DNA of 64,000 nucleotides, taken from contig CAWAAT010000001.1 in the NCBI GenBank assembly GCA_963780175.1, positions 682,001-746,000 on the forward strand, written 5' to 3'. Below the pieces are notes generated by a model. That model searched no databases and was not told the origin of the DNA. It was given only the letters and a program-made list of their open reading frames with translations. Both the position numbers and the translations under genes were made by a program. This DNA comes from Brooklawnia sp963780175. GTDB taxonomy: Bacteria > Actinomycetota > Actinomycetes > Propionibacteriales > Propionibacteriaceae. Of this stretch, positions 27,599 to 37,134 are shown one piece after another (positions within the stretch are counted from its first letter, which is position 1; the number at the start of each line of letters is the position of its first letter).

Positions 27599-28313
27599 TC
27601 AGAGTCCGAGCAACTTGCGCTTCGCGGCCGTGAACTCCTCATCGTCAAGAACACCCCGCTGACGCAACTCCACCAACCTCGCCAGCTCCTCGTTCAGCCC
27701 TCCGCCGGGAGCACCAGCGGCAGCCGCCGCCCCCGCAGACGCAGCAACCGCCGATTGGTGCGGCATCCCCGCAGCATTGCCGGTGTAGTTGAAATGCTGG
27801 GTGTTCCGCCGTCTTATCACGCGCTGCCGCGCATCGTCCGACACCCGATTGATGATGGCGACACCTTCGCGGAAGTTGGGGATGTCTTCGATCATGACGC
27901 GCTCGTTTCCGCTGGGCCGCTGCGCCCGCAGCGTGATGGTGCCCACACCCACTGGCCTTCTGCGTCATCGACTGAGTGGCGTCCACGTCGAAGATCTCGT
28001 GGACCCGGATCTGCTGGCTCTTGGTGGAGAGAGTGCCCTTCTCGAAGAACAAGTACTCCTCGGTGAGCCGGTACCTGCCCACACCGATCCCCGTCAGGGG
28101 CTTCCCGATTGCCGACCACAATGTGCCGGGCTCAAGGGACGGGTCGTGCCTCGCGGTCACGTTGCTGACAAGGGCGCTGCTCACGTTCGAGAAGTGGTTG
28201 GCCACTCCGCTGTGGTCTCGCTGTTGATCAGCGTAGTTGTCCGTCCACCGTTGACCGTCCCACCAACGATGACGACCCGATCCGTCGTCGTACCACCCTG
28301 CCTGCGCGCTCAT
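27599..28313 (-). pseudogene. DUF2510 / PH-like / SHOCT protein, one-base frameshift
   Basis: The N-terminal frame begins with a DUF2510 motif (AGWYDDGSGRHRWWDGQRWT) and a PH-like region (GVGRYRLTEEYLFFEKG), up to DATQSMTQKA. Then one extra A near 27957 moves the reading frame. Deleting it joins MTQKA to VGVGTITLRAQRP and continues to the C-terminal SHOCT motif (LARLVELRQRGVLDDEEFTAAKRKLL). The repaired product is 237 residues. SHOCT and DUF2510 occur in small membrane-linked proteins of unknown role. Either a true frameshift or a sequence error. The stop lies 5 bases from the stop of the convergent FtsX permease gene. Confidence 0.8.
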
Positions 28314-28409
28314 AGGTCCCCTTCTACGGAACTGTTCGCAGCCAATCTAACCGAAGGAGTCCGGAACGCTGTCACCCCTGGTGCCTGGGACACCGTGTGC
28401 CGCCGGCAG

Positions 28410-29918
28410 CTACCCGGGGGTGGTCGATTTGTCTGTCCTGCCGGCCAACTGGAACCCGTCAACGTCGAGGAGGACCTCATACGGCACGCCGTGCCGCTGC
28501 GTCGCCCAGACCCCCATGTCGGGCGGCGGCCCATCCCACCCCCAGGTGGGGGTGTTCGAATCCCGCACGACGAAGTCTGGCGCCGGGTTGTCGTTCTTGA
28601 ACCAGTACACCTCGGCGCGGGACACCAGGAGCGCCATCAGCACCGGATCAGACTCCACGCTCGCGCCTTCGGGGATCGCCGCGACGATGGCCTGGGCGCC
28701 GTCCCAGCGGTCGCTGACCTCGTAGGACAGCGGACGGGTGAGCCTCAACAGCGACATTGACGACCCGAGCGACAACGTCGCAGCGGCCGCCAGAATCAGG
28801 GGGAGGCACCGCCACACCCGTTGACCCCGGAATCTGGATAGCAGGAATCGCCGCATACGCAGTCCCCACACCCCGCGCACGGTCAGCAGGCGTTCGGGTG
28901 GCCTACCGGCAACCCCGTCCAGCAGCGCGGTGAAGACGATCGGCATCAGGATCGCGTTGTAGTGCCACCGGATGCCCCAATAGGACGGGACATCCCCGGC
29001 GAAGCGCCAGAGCAATGTGGGCACGACCATCATCGCGATGGGGGATCGCAGGCCGATCAGTCCAGTGGTCGTCACGATCATCAGCACCGTGAATCATTTC
29101 TCTGGCGGCGAGAAGAAGGTGATCAGACCTGCCAGGCGATCTGTGTACGCGTACTCGCCGACCGGATTGAAAGCTGGCAGGACGACGAACACCGCTATGA
29201 CGAACCAGATCGCACCCCACCCGACAAGGGCGAGGCCCATTCTTCGGCGTTTGAACGTGAGAGCCCGGAAGGCGGCAGCGTCGGCCTTCGAGCCGTTCGT
29301 GGGGGCCCCCGCGGCGAGCCCTCGAGGCGGGAAGAACATCGTCACCAACCCGAAGGCGACGACGGTCAGTCCGAGGTCCTCCTTCACGAATACGAGAGCC
29401 CCCGCCCACGCAGCTGCGGCGCCCGGGCGGCCATCCAGATGGGCTGCGAGCGCGAAGGCGATCAGGGGCACCCCGAACGCGATCTCGTGGAAGTGAACGG
29501 CTGCCGCGAACTGCAGTCCCCAACAGAACGCGTAGGTCAGACCGAAGAAGCCTCCCCACCCCAACCCGTGGCGTCGGGCTGCGAGCCGGGTGAGGGGGAA
29601 TGCGGAAAGCCCAAACAGCGCGGCCTGCAGCACGAGCAGCGCCTTGGCGGACGGCCACACCGCCCAAACCGGGCCAAGGAGAACGAGGATCGGATGGAAG
29701 TGATCCCCGAGGAGATTGAATTCCTCCCCCTTCAGGGGCACGATTGGCGCACTGAAGCTCGAGTATGCCTTCGCCAGTTGGGCGAAGATTGCCAAATCCC
29801 ACGACGGGATGTAGAGGGCGATCCAATGCAGGTGGTAGTAGAGGGTGTAGGTGGCAGCGGCCAGGACGCCGACGGCAGCGGCGAGGACCGTCGTGTCGCG
29901 CGTGCCGGCAGCGGCCAT
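28410..29918 (-). pseudogene. DUF2079 membrane protein interrupted by an in-frame TGA
   Basis: A polytopic DUF2079 protein, related to glycosyltransferase-like membrane enzymes. The frame is intact for 502 codons except for TGA at 29094-29096. The paralogue at 40-41.5 kb has Trp at that place: here FFSPPEK-stop-FTVLMIVTT, there FFSPAEK-W-LTTLMVVTT. Both sides remain highly similar to the paralogue, so the stop looks recent (TGG to TGA) or an error. The N-terminal half has DLAIFAQLAKAY and GDHFHPILVLLGP, the core of the family; the C-terminal soluble tail has EVYWFKNDNP. GGAGGGATCA precedes the ATG at 29918. Confidence 0.85.
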
Positions 29919-30079
29919 TGATCCCTCCTGTCGGGGTTGGCGCCATCGGTGGCGCGAGGGTGTCCGCAATCAGGTCAGCACAGTCTTAACACACGGAGGG
30001 CGCAGGGGTTCGGACCGAAACGGACCGGGTGTCACACCCGAGTTCGACAAGACGTTTTCGGTGCGGGGTCTGGCGAGCA

Positions 30080-31354
30080 TCACAGGGACCTCAGAGCGTC
30101 GATCGGGTTCAGCCTGGCGGCCCGGTCTGCCGGGTAGAACCCGAAGAAGAGCCCGATCGAGACGGAGAACCCGACCGCGATGGCGACCGAGTACGCCGAC
30201 GGCAGGGTAGGCACGTCCAGAAGGTAACTTCCCAGGTAGCCCAGCGCGCCGCCCAGGAGTACCCCCAGGATGCCGCCGATCAGGCACACGATGGTGCTCT
30301 CGACGATGAACTGCAGGCGGATGTTGTTGGGGGTCGCACCCACGGCCTTGCGCAGGCCGATCTCCCGGGTTCGTTCGGTGACCGACACCAGCATGATGTT
30401 CATGACCCCGATGCCGCCGACCAGCAGCGAGATCCCGGCGATGACCGAGATCCCGATGCTGAGCGAACCCATCACCGAATCGATCTGTTGAGTGATGCTC
30501 TTCATACTGGTGGCGATGCACCTGTAGTCGAGGTTGTTCGTGTAGTAGGTCGAGCAAAACTCCTGCAACTGGTCGGCGAAAGCGATCGGGTCCACGTCTG
30601 TCTCGACCGCAACCATGACGCTGGGGTAGCCGCTGGAACTGCCTGTGAGCCGTTTCGCTGTACTGACCGGGACAAGGACGTTCGTGCTGACATCCTTCTC
30701 GGCCACCTGTGACACGGTGAGCGCGCTCAGGTCGTGCTCGTACACCCCCACGATCGAGAACGTGTAGATCTGGGCGCCGACGTAAACCCTCAGTTCCTTC
30801 TCCAATGCCCCCCTGAGGTCGGGTCCATACAGGTTGGCTGCCAGCCGGTCAGAGACGACGGCAACGCTGCGGACTCCCTTCACGTCGCTCTCCGACAGGA
30901 AACGTCCCTTGAGCAGCGTGACGTTGTTGACCTCCGCGTAGTCGCCGTTGGCGCCGAGGAGCGCGATGTTGTTGTAGAGACGTCCGTCCTTGGCCTGGCC
31001 GCCCCCCACAATCTCGGTCAGCGAGACCCTGGCGACCTGTGCCGGAAATCGCTGCCGAATGGTGTCGATCATCTGGTCGGTGATCAGGTCCTTGGCCTGT
31101 GGCCGCTTCTGAGAGGTCTGCGGACCTTGCTGGAAGCCGGCCTGCTGGTCACGCTGCTGCAGGGTGAGAGCGATGTTGTTGGACCCCAACACGCTGATGG
31201 ACGACTGCACGGAGTTCCGAAGGGCGTCACCCACCGTCAGGATGGCGATCACCGAGGCAATTCCGATGACGATGCCCAGCATGGTCAGGAGGGCGCGTGC
31301 CTTGTTCACCTGAAGGCTCTTCAACGCCATCCGGGCGTTCGCGACCAGATTCAT
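30080..31354 (-). CDS. MacB-like FtsX permease of exporter 2
   Basis: A 424-residue permease with the MacB layout: N-terminal helix (LLTMLGIVIGIASVIAIL), a ~240-residue external domain, then three C-terminal helices. The conserved segment INIMLVSVTERTREIGLRKA, which contacts the ATPase, is present as MNIMLVSVTERTREIGLRKA. The external domain has an unusual Gln-rich patch (QQRDQQAGFQQGPQTSQ). It is the last gene of the minus-strand operon ATPase, adaptor, permease. Confidence 0.92.
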   Translation of the reverse strand: MNLVANARMALKSLQVNKARALLTMLGIVIGIASVIAILTVGDALRNSVQSSISVLGSNNIALTLQQRDQQAGFQQGPQTSQKRPQAKDLITDQMIDTIRQRFPAQVARVSLTEIVGGGQAKDGRLYNNIALLGANGDYAEVNNVTLLKGRFLSESDVKGVRSVAVVSDRLAANLYGPDLRGALEKELRVYVGAQIYTFSIVGVYEHDLSALTVSQVAEKDVSTNVLVPVSTAKRLTGSSSGYPSVMVAVETDVDPIAFADQLQEFCSTYYTNNLDYRCIATSMKSITQQIDSVMGSLSIGISVIAGISLLVGGIGVMNIMLVSVTERTREIGLRKAVGATPNNIRLQFIVESTIVCLIGGILGVLLGGALGYLGSYLLDVPTLPSAYSVAIAVGFSVSIGLFFGFYPADRAARLNPIDALRSL

Positions 31355-31403
31355 GCGAGTCCCCCCGCCAGGCCGCAGCCCACGGCCATCGCGTCCGCCC
31401 CTC

Positions 31404-33152
31404 TCACGCGATCGTCACGACGTCACCGGCGGAGTACTCGGTGGGCGTGTTGACGATGCGCAACCCCTCGGCGATGCCGAGACCTGAAACGACCACGTTG
31501 AGATCGTTGGACAAGCCCGTGACCACCGGAATCTCCTGCAGGATGGTGCGCCCGCGCCCGTCCACGACGACTCCGAGAACCGCAGCGCCGCCCTGCGCGC
31601 TGGTGAAGACGGCATCGAAGGGGACGACCAGCGCCCTCTCCTGCTGCGCCAACACGTAGTCGAGGCGCACGTTCATGCCAATGCGCAGGTCGGTCTGTGG
31701 GGATAGCACGTCAACCTTTGTCGCGTACTGGATGTCGCTGCCGGTGATCGACTTGCCTGCCGAGTCCTTGGCGGACGCGGGGGCGATCGAGGCGATCCTT
31801 CCCTCGTACACGGCGTCCCGGGTGGCGTCGGACTCGATGGTCACCGCCATCCCCTTTTGAACGCTGACGACGTCGTACTCCTTGACCGACGACTCGATGA
31901 GCAGCCGGGTCGTGTCCTCGATCACGAACACCGGGCCTGCCGGGTTGGCGCCGACGCTCGCGTAGACGGCGGTCACCACCCCGGCAACGGGAGCCTCCAC
32001 GGTGGTCGCGGCCAGGTCCTGGGAGAGGTTCTCGAGATCCTGGAGCGCCGCGCTGTTGGAGGCAGACGCCTCGCTGCTGAGCAATCCATCGTAAGCGAGT
32101 TGAATCTCGGTCTCGGCCGACGCGTTCGCGGCCTCCAGCGCTGCCAGGGCGTTGAAGTAGGAGTCCTGGGCCGCGTCGGCGGTTCTCTGCAGATCGGCCA
32201 GCGTGGTGTCTGCGCCGGCAAGGGCGGCCTGGTACTGCTCGTCGGCGTTGTCGCGCACCGTCTCGGCTGACCCGAGTGCAAGATCGGCCCGGTGGGAGAC
32301 GTCCGCGAGGGTGTCGTAGGCCTGCTGCGCCGCGTCCAGACCCGCCTTCGCGTTCGCGAGGGACTCCAACTGCGCCGCAGTGGGCAAGTCCGCGGCCTCG
32401 ACGGCCGCCTTCGCCTCGCGGTAGGCATGTCGGGCTTTGTCCAACTGCTTCTCGGCCTCGGACCTGTCGGACTCGGCCTTGTGAGCGGAGTACCGGGCGG
32501 TCAGCAACGCGTTGCTCGCGTTGTCGAGTGCCGCCTTGAGCGTCAACAGTTGCGAGTTCTGGTCATTGTTCAGGGACGCTGCGTAGTCCTGCGAGGCCTG
32601 CTGCGCCTTCACCCACGCGTTGTAAGCGTTGGTGACGGCCGAGTTGGCGTTGACCACCGCAGCGTTGGTGCCGTTCGCCAAGGCGTTGCGGGCCGCGTCG
32701 TACTTGTCCTGGGCGGCCTGGATCGCGGCAGCGGACGTCCCCGCAGCCTGGTCCATCGCCGCGGTCCTGGCGCTGACCTGCTTGTCGAGCGTTGCGGTGT
32801 CGAGGTCGCACAGGAGGTCGCCGACGCGCACGGCCTGCCCGACTGACACGTGGATGCGTTTCACGGCGTAGCTGAGGTTGGAGTACACCTTGAACGAGTT
32901 CGCGCTCGCCACGGTCCCGGTCGCACTGACAGTGGTGCGGATGGTCGTGGGCGACAGCACCGTCGTGTCGGACGCGGCGAGGTTGTTGACGGGTGTCTGC
33001 AGGCGTGTCACGACGATCACCATCACCGCGATCAGGGCCAACGCGGCTGCTCCCGCGACCAGCCAGCGTCGCCTCCTCCGGCGCCGCGCCGTCGCGGGCG
33101 CGGACGACCTCATGGCAGGTCGCTCGGTCGGTGGCTGCGCTTCCTCGTCCAT
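31404..33152 (-). CDS. Membrane-fusion adaptor of exporter 2
   Basis: A 582-residue MacA/HlyD-like adaptor: cytoplasmic Arg-rich N-terminus (RRRRRRR), one helix (about residues 30-48), split sandwich domain (IHVSVGQAVRVGDLLCDLD), a very long Ala-rich coiled coil (about 115-360), then barrel and membrane-proximal domains ending EGLRIVNTP. The layout parallels the adaptor of exporter 1 but the sequences differ clearly. The frame opens earlier, but the ATG at 33152 gives a normal anchor. It sits 68 bases after the ATPase stop and 49 bases before the permease start. Confidence 0.87.
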   Translation of the reverse strand: MDEEAQPPTERPAMRSSAPATARRRRRRRWLVAGAAALALIAVMVIVVTRLQTPVNNLAASDTTVLSPTTIRTTVSATGTVASANSFKVYSNLSYAVKRIHVSVGQAVRVGDLLCDLDTATLDKQVSARTAAMDQAAGTSAAAIQAAQDKYDAARNALANGTNAAVVNANSAVTNAYNAWVKAQQASQDYAASLNNDQNSQLLTLKAALDNASNALLTARYSAHKAESDRSEAEKQLDKARHAYREAKAAVEAADLPTAAQLESLANAKAGLDAAQQAYDTLADVSHRADLALGSAETVRDNADEQYQAALAGADTTLADLQRTADAAQDSYFNALAALEAANASAETEIQLAYDGLLSSEASASNSAALQDLENLSQDLAATTVEAPVAGVVTAVYASVGANPAGPVFVIEDTTRLLIESSVKEYDVVSVQKGMAVTIESDATRDAVYEGRIASIAPASAKDSAGKSITGSDIQYATKVDVLSPQTDLRIGMNVRLDYVLAQQERALVVPFDAVFTSAQGGAAVLGVVVDGRGRTILQEIPVVTGLSNDLNVVVSGLGIAEGLRIVNTPTEYSAGDVVTIA

Positions 33153-33220
33153 TCCATTCCCCTTCCCGGTCTTCCGGGACTGACGCGTTCCGAGCCGAAG
33201 ACGCCTGTTCGGCGCTGCGG

Positions 33221-33964
33221 TCAGTTGTCCTGCTCGGTCAGCCACCCGTCAAGGATGGTGACAGTCCTCTGCGCATAGGCGGCGATGTCGGGCTCATGCG
33301 TGATCATGATCACGGTACGTCCTTCGCGGTTGATTTCCTCGAACAGTTCCATCACCTGCGCCCCCGTCTTCTGGTCAAGAGCCCCCGTCGGTTCGTCCGC
33401 CAGCAGGACGGCCGGATCGGTGACCAGCGCACGCGCGATAGCGACCCGCTGCTGCTGTCCGCCGGACAACTGGTTGGGAAGGTTGCGCGTCTTGCCCGAC
33501 AACCCCATCCGATCCAGCAGCCGCAACGCCCGGCGGCGCCGCTCGGCGGCGCTGGCCCTGGTGTAGATGAGTGGCAACTCGACATTCTCCAACGCGGTCA
33601 GGCGGGCCAGCAGCTGGAAGCTCTGGAACACGAAACCGACCTCATTGTTGCGGATGCGCGCCAACTCGGCCTCACTGAGATCCGCGACGCGATGGCCGGC
33701 CAGTTCATAGGCGCCGCTGGTCGGCACGTCCAGGCAGCCGAGGATGTTCATCAGCGTGGACTTCCCCGAACCGGACGGCCCCAGGATCGACACGAACTCC
33801 CCCTGACGCACCACCAAGTCGACGTGGTGGAGAACCTCCAGCTCCTCGTCGCCCAGATAGTAGGACTTGGAGACGTCGACCATCTTGATGACCTCGGGCC
33901 GCAGCACTGCCGCCTCGGCGCGCGCCGCGCGGGACACCCCACCCGGATCGGCGCTGCTCAGCAT
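33221..33964 (-). CDS. MacB-type ABC ATPase of exporter 2
   Basis: A 247-residue ATPase with Walker A GPSGSGKST near residue 60, FVFQSFQLLARLTA, signature LSGGQQQRVAIARA, Walker B VLLADEPTGALDQKTG and VIMITHEPDIA. It belongs to the LolD/MacB family. It is the first gene of exporter 2 and divergent from a histidine kinase remnant and a NarL-type regulator gene; export systems of this type are often controlled by such two-component pairs. Confidence 0.92.
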   Translation of the reverse strand: MLSSADPGGVSRAARAEAAVLRPEVIKMVDVSKSYYLGDEELEVLHHVDLVVRQGEFVSILGPSGSGKSTLMNILGCLDVPTSGAYELAGHRVADLSEAELARIRNNEVGFVFQSFQLLARLTALENVELPLIYTRASAAERRRRALRLLDRMGLSGKTRNLPNQLSGGQQQRVAIARALVTDPAVLLADEPTGALDQKTGAQVMELFEEINREGRTVIMITHEPDIAAYAQRTVTILDGWLTEQDN

Positions 33965-34081
33965 GGTGATAGGTCTCCTGGCCCTGCCGGCCCCCGCGGG
34001 TCAGGCTCATCCATTCTCGCACCGACGTCGAAATCCGGTGCAGTCGCCGGGCAGGGTCGGGACAGCGGCGACCGCGACGAT

Positions 34082-34417
34082 GACTGCGAGGCGACCACCA
34101 TCGATGCCAGGTTCACCTTGGACGGGGAACCGGCACCTAGCCCGTTCGACGCCGAACTGCTACGGATCTGCCAAGAGGGGCTCGCCAATGTGGTCAGGCA
34201 TGGGGCGGCGTCCCGGGTGATGGTGACACTCGGCTATTCGGCCGACCAGGTGCGGCTCGACGTCCGAGACGACGGACGCGGATTCGACCCCGCAACCGTC
34301 CGTTCGGGCCACGGGCTGCCCGGAATCCGGCAGCGGCTCGCCATCATAGGCGGCACGCTGGAGATCGAGACCACCGAAGGCGGGGGCTGCACCGTCAGTG
34401 CGGCCGTACCGCGATGA
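34082..34417 (+). pseudogene. Histidine kinase remnant (ATPase domain only)
   Basis: About 110 codons resemble the C-terminal HATPase domain of a NarX/LiaS-type (HisKA_3) kinase: N-box ICQEGLANVVRHG, G1 DDGRGFD and G2 GHGLPGIRQRL. The sensor helices and the phospho-accepting His domain expected upstream (~250-300 codons) are absent; the frame is open but unrelated, and the promoter side of the divergent ABC operon begins about 120 bases away. The remnant has no good start codon. It overlaps the response regulator start by 4 bases, as a functional kinase gene would. It is interpreted as a 5' deletion. Confidence 0.8.
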
Positions 34418-35031
34418 GTGACCCGATCCGGATCGTGGTCGTCGACGACCATCCGATCGTCCGCGACGGGCTCATCGGGATCTTCTCCCGCGAACCCGGA
34501 CTCGAGATCGCCGGCGAGGCCGCGTCCGGTCCTGAAGGTGTTGCGGTGGTCGAGACGGTCCTCCCCGACGTGGTGCTGATGGACCTGCGATTGCCGGGCG
34601 GTGATGGGGTGGACGCCATTCGCACGCTCGTCGAGCGCGGCACGCAGGCCCGCATTCTCGTGCTGACGACCTACGACACCGACCACGACATCCTCGCGGC
34701 GCTCGGGGCAGGGGCGCACGGGTACCTCCTGAAGGACGCGCCCCGGGCCGACCTGATCCGCGCCGTGCAGGACCTCGCCGCCGGCCGTCCAGTCCTTGCC
34801 CCCCAGGCACTCGCTGCACTGTCGGGACGCCGGAACGACTATTCGCTGACCGGCCGGGAGATGCAGGTGCTGCGGGTCATTGCGAACGGCAGCACCAACA
34901 AGACGGCCGCCGACGAACTGATAGTGTCCGAGGCCACCGTGCAGACGCACCTGACCCACGCGTACGTCAAGCTCGGCGTCTCGGACCGTGCGGCAGCCGT
35001 CCGGGTGGCCTTCGAGCGCGGCCTGCTATGA
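34414..35031 (+). CDS. NarL/LuxR-family response regulator
   Basis: A 205-residue two-domain regulator. The receiver has acidic residues Asp11-Asp12, phospho-acceptor Asp57 (VVLMDLRLPGGDG) and Lys107 (LLKDAP). The C-terminal LuxR-type helix-turn-helix reads SLTGREMQVLRVIANG then KTAADELIVSEATVQTHL. All key residues are intact, but its cognate kinase gene upstream is truncated, so phosphorylation must come from another source or be lost. Exporter 2, divergent from it, is the most likely target. Confidence 0.93.
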   Translation: MSDPIRIVVVDDHPIVRDGLIGIFSREPGLEIAGEAASGPEGVAVVETVLPDVVLMDLRLPGGDGVDAIRTLVERGTQARILVLTTYDTDHDILAALGAGAHGYLLKDAPRADLIRAVQDLAAGRPVLAPQALAALSGRRNDYSLTGREMQVLRVIANGSTNKTAADELIVSEATVQTHLTHAYVKLGVSDRAAAVRVAFERGLL

Positions 35032-35115
35032 GGACGTCCCCGGACGTTGCCGGGTCGTGGGAGCGCCTTGCGCCAGCGCGCGTCGTGACGTCCGCTTGCC
35101 GATCTCGCCTTGTCG

Positions 35116-35365
35116 TCAGGCGGACATCCACCCCCCGTCCGCGGTGATCACTGCGCCGTTGATGTGGACGGATTCGTCAGAGGCCAGGAACAGTGCCACG
35201 TTGGCGATGTCGTCGGGGGATCGCGGCGACCGCAGCATCTAGCCGTGGCCCGTTCCAGTCAGCGGCCATGAGGGTCGCACCCTCCCGCGCGAACCGATTC
35301 GCCATCGCCAGGCCCATCTCCGAGCCCGCTCCCGTGACGATGATGACCTTGTCCCGCAGCCTCAT
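35116..35365 (-). pseudogene. Short-chain dehydrogenase remnant with internal deletion
   Basis: The N-terminal ~48 codons encode an SDR start, VIIVTGAGSEMGLAMANRFA, with the nucleotide-binding TGxxxxxG pattern, preceded by AGGAGG. After DWNGPRLDAAVAAI the sequence jumps to the C-terminal end of an SDR in another frame, IANVALFLASDESVHINGAV then ITADGGWMSA and stop. About 150 residues, including the catalytic Tyr-x-x-x-Lys, are missing. It is non-functional as it stands. It lies divergent to the FGGY kinase and may once have belonged to the same polyol or sugar pathway. Confidence 0.8.
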
Positions 35366-35610
35366 GACGCCCCTCCTGAAGCACGTGGATTGGATGTTCC
35401 GATACCAGCATGTAACACCCACTGCGCTGCGATGGGAAGAGCCACGGATCGCGACACCTCAGGTGCTGGTAGGGGCTTTGCATCAGCCAATCCCAAGCCT
35501 TTTCCTCGCACGGCTTCGAGGCGGGAGCCACGCCAGTAACCTCAAGGGATGAGCGGTCCAGCCATGACCCACAGGCCCTCACCGCCGCCGCGCCCCAGAG
35601 ATGGTGACCA

Positions 35611-37134
35611 ATGACGCGGAACCTTGTCCTTGCCCTCGACCAGGGCACCACCAGTTCGAAAGCGCTCCTTGTCGAGCCGAGCGGTCGGGTGGTCGCCTCC
35701 GGATCGTGCCCGTTGGCCATCAGTTCCCCTCAGCCGGGCTGGGTGGAGCAGGACGCCAACGAGCTGTGGGCCAGCGTCGTGGCCGCAACCCGATCGGCAC
35801 TGGCCGCCTGCCCGGACGCCCAGATCCTGGGGGTCGCGATCTCGAACCAGCGTGAAACCGTCGTCGCCTGGGACGCCAGTGACGGAGTCCCGGTGGGCTC
35901 GGCGATCAGCTGGCAGGACCAACGGGGCGATTCCGTATGCCGCGAGTTGGCAACTCGCCAGAACGCCGCCCGAGTGCAGAGGCTCAGCGGACTCGAGCTC
36001 GGCTCCATGTTCTCGGCCTCGAAGATCGCCTGGTTCCTGGAGCGTCACGGCGGCGTCCCATCCCTGCGCGTCGGCACGGTCGACACTTGGCTGATCGACC
36101 GCCTCACGGGTGGTGCGGTCTACGCCACCGAGGCGGGAAATGCGTCCCGCACGCTGCTGTTCGACCTCGAGGCGCAGGTCTGGAGCGCCGAGCTTGGCGA
36201 CCTCTTCGGAGTCGCCGTCGAACGGCTCGCCCAGATCCGGCCGTCGGTCGGGCCGTGGGGCCAGACTCGCGGCTTCGCCGGGGTGCCGGACGGCACGCCG
36301 ATCCTGGCTGTGCTCGGTGACTCACACGCCGCTCTCTACGGACACTGGGCACTGGCCCCGGGCACCGGCAACTTGGGCAAGGCAACCTACGGCACGGGAT
36401 CGTCGGTGATGCTGCCCACCGATCGACCCGATCGCCGCGTCCGCGGAGTGGGGACCACCCTCGCATGGCAGGCACCCCAGCCACTGTGGGCACTCGAAGG
36501 CAACATCCTGTACTCCGGCGCGGGGATCGACTGGCTCGCCCGCACCCTGGGCGTGCCCACCGGCGAGGCCTTCTCCCAACTGGCCGCAACGGCCGCCAGT
36601 AGCCGACGGGCCACGTTCGTCCCGGCCCTCAACGGCCTGGGCGCGCCGTGGTGGGAGGCATCGTCGATCGGCACCCTCACCGGTCTGGACAGCGCCACCA
36701 CCAGGGCGGAGATTGCCCGGGCGGGCATCGACGCCGTCGCCAACCAGATCTGCGACGTGGTGGAGGCGATGGATCCCAACGCCACGGCGAAAGCGATCCA
36801 CGCCGGTGGGGGCGCCACCACCTCCGGGCTCCTCATGCAAACCCAGGCCGACCTGCTGGGCCGCACCCTGCTGGTCTCATCGATCGCCAACATCTCCGCC
36901 GTCGGGGCGGCGGCCCTGGCCTTCGCCGCGGCAGGCATCGACTTCTCGCCCAGCAACGACCTGGCGCCGCGGCAGGTGAGTCCGTCCGATTCGTTCACCC
37001 CCGAGGCGAGGGCCACCAAACGAGCCCTGTGGCGCGACGCCCTCAGCCGAGCCGGCGTCCACCTGCCATCCACAAGCGACAACCAACCAGCTGGACGCAC
37101 CGACCACCACCAAGGAGCTGATCCTCATGACTGA
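35611..37134 (+). CDS. FGGY-family carbohydrate kinase (glycerol-kinase-like)
   Basis: A 507-residue sugar or polyol kinase. The N-domain begins VLALDQGTTSSK (ATP-phosphate loop), with NQRETVVAWD and ISWQDQRG in the substrate-binding region; the C-domain has GTGSSVMLP, IHAGGGATTSGLLMQTQADLLG and LWRDAL. Overall it is closest to glycerol kinase and related tetritol/pentitol kinases, but the substrate cannot be fixed. The next gene starts 8 bases before its stop, with AAGGAG inside the kinase coding end. An SDR remnant and a sugar isomerase-like gene flank it, so this is probably the relic of a polyol or sugar catabolic cluster. Confidence 0.85.
   Translation: MTRNLVLALDQGTTSSKALLVEPSGRVVASGSCPLAISSPQPGWVEQDANELWASVVAATRSALAACPDAQILGVAISNQRETVVAWDASDGVPVGSAISWQDQRGDSVCRELATRQNAARVQRLSGLELGSMFSASKIAWFLERHGGVPSLRVGTVDTWLIDRLTGGAVYATEAGNASRTLLFDLEAQVWSAELGDLFGVAVERLAQIRPSVGPWGQTRGFAGVPDGTPILAVLGDSHAALYGHWALAPGTGNLGKATYGTGSSVMLPTDRPDRRVRGVGTTLAWQAPQPLWALEGNILYSGAGIDWLARTLGVPTGEAFSQLAATAASSRRATFVPALNGLGAPWWEASSIGTLTGLDSATTRAEIARAGIDAVANQICDVVEAMDPNATAKAIHAGGGATTSGLLMQTQADLLGRTLLVSSIANISAVGAAALAFAAAGIDFSPSNDLAPRQVSPSDSFTPEARATKRALWRDALSRAGVHLPSTSDNQPAGRTDHHQGADPHD

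Noticed and set aside
29094..29096. TGA as selenocysteine or as Trp codon
   Set aside because: The paralogue has Trp, no SECIS-like hairpin follows, and many other genes here end in TGA.
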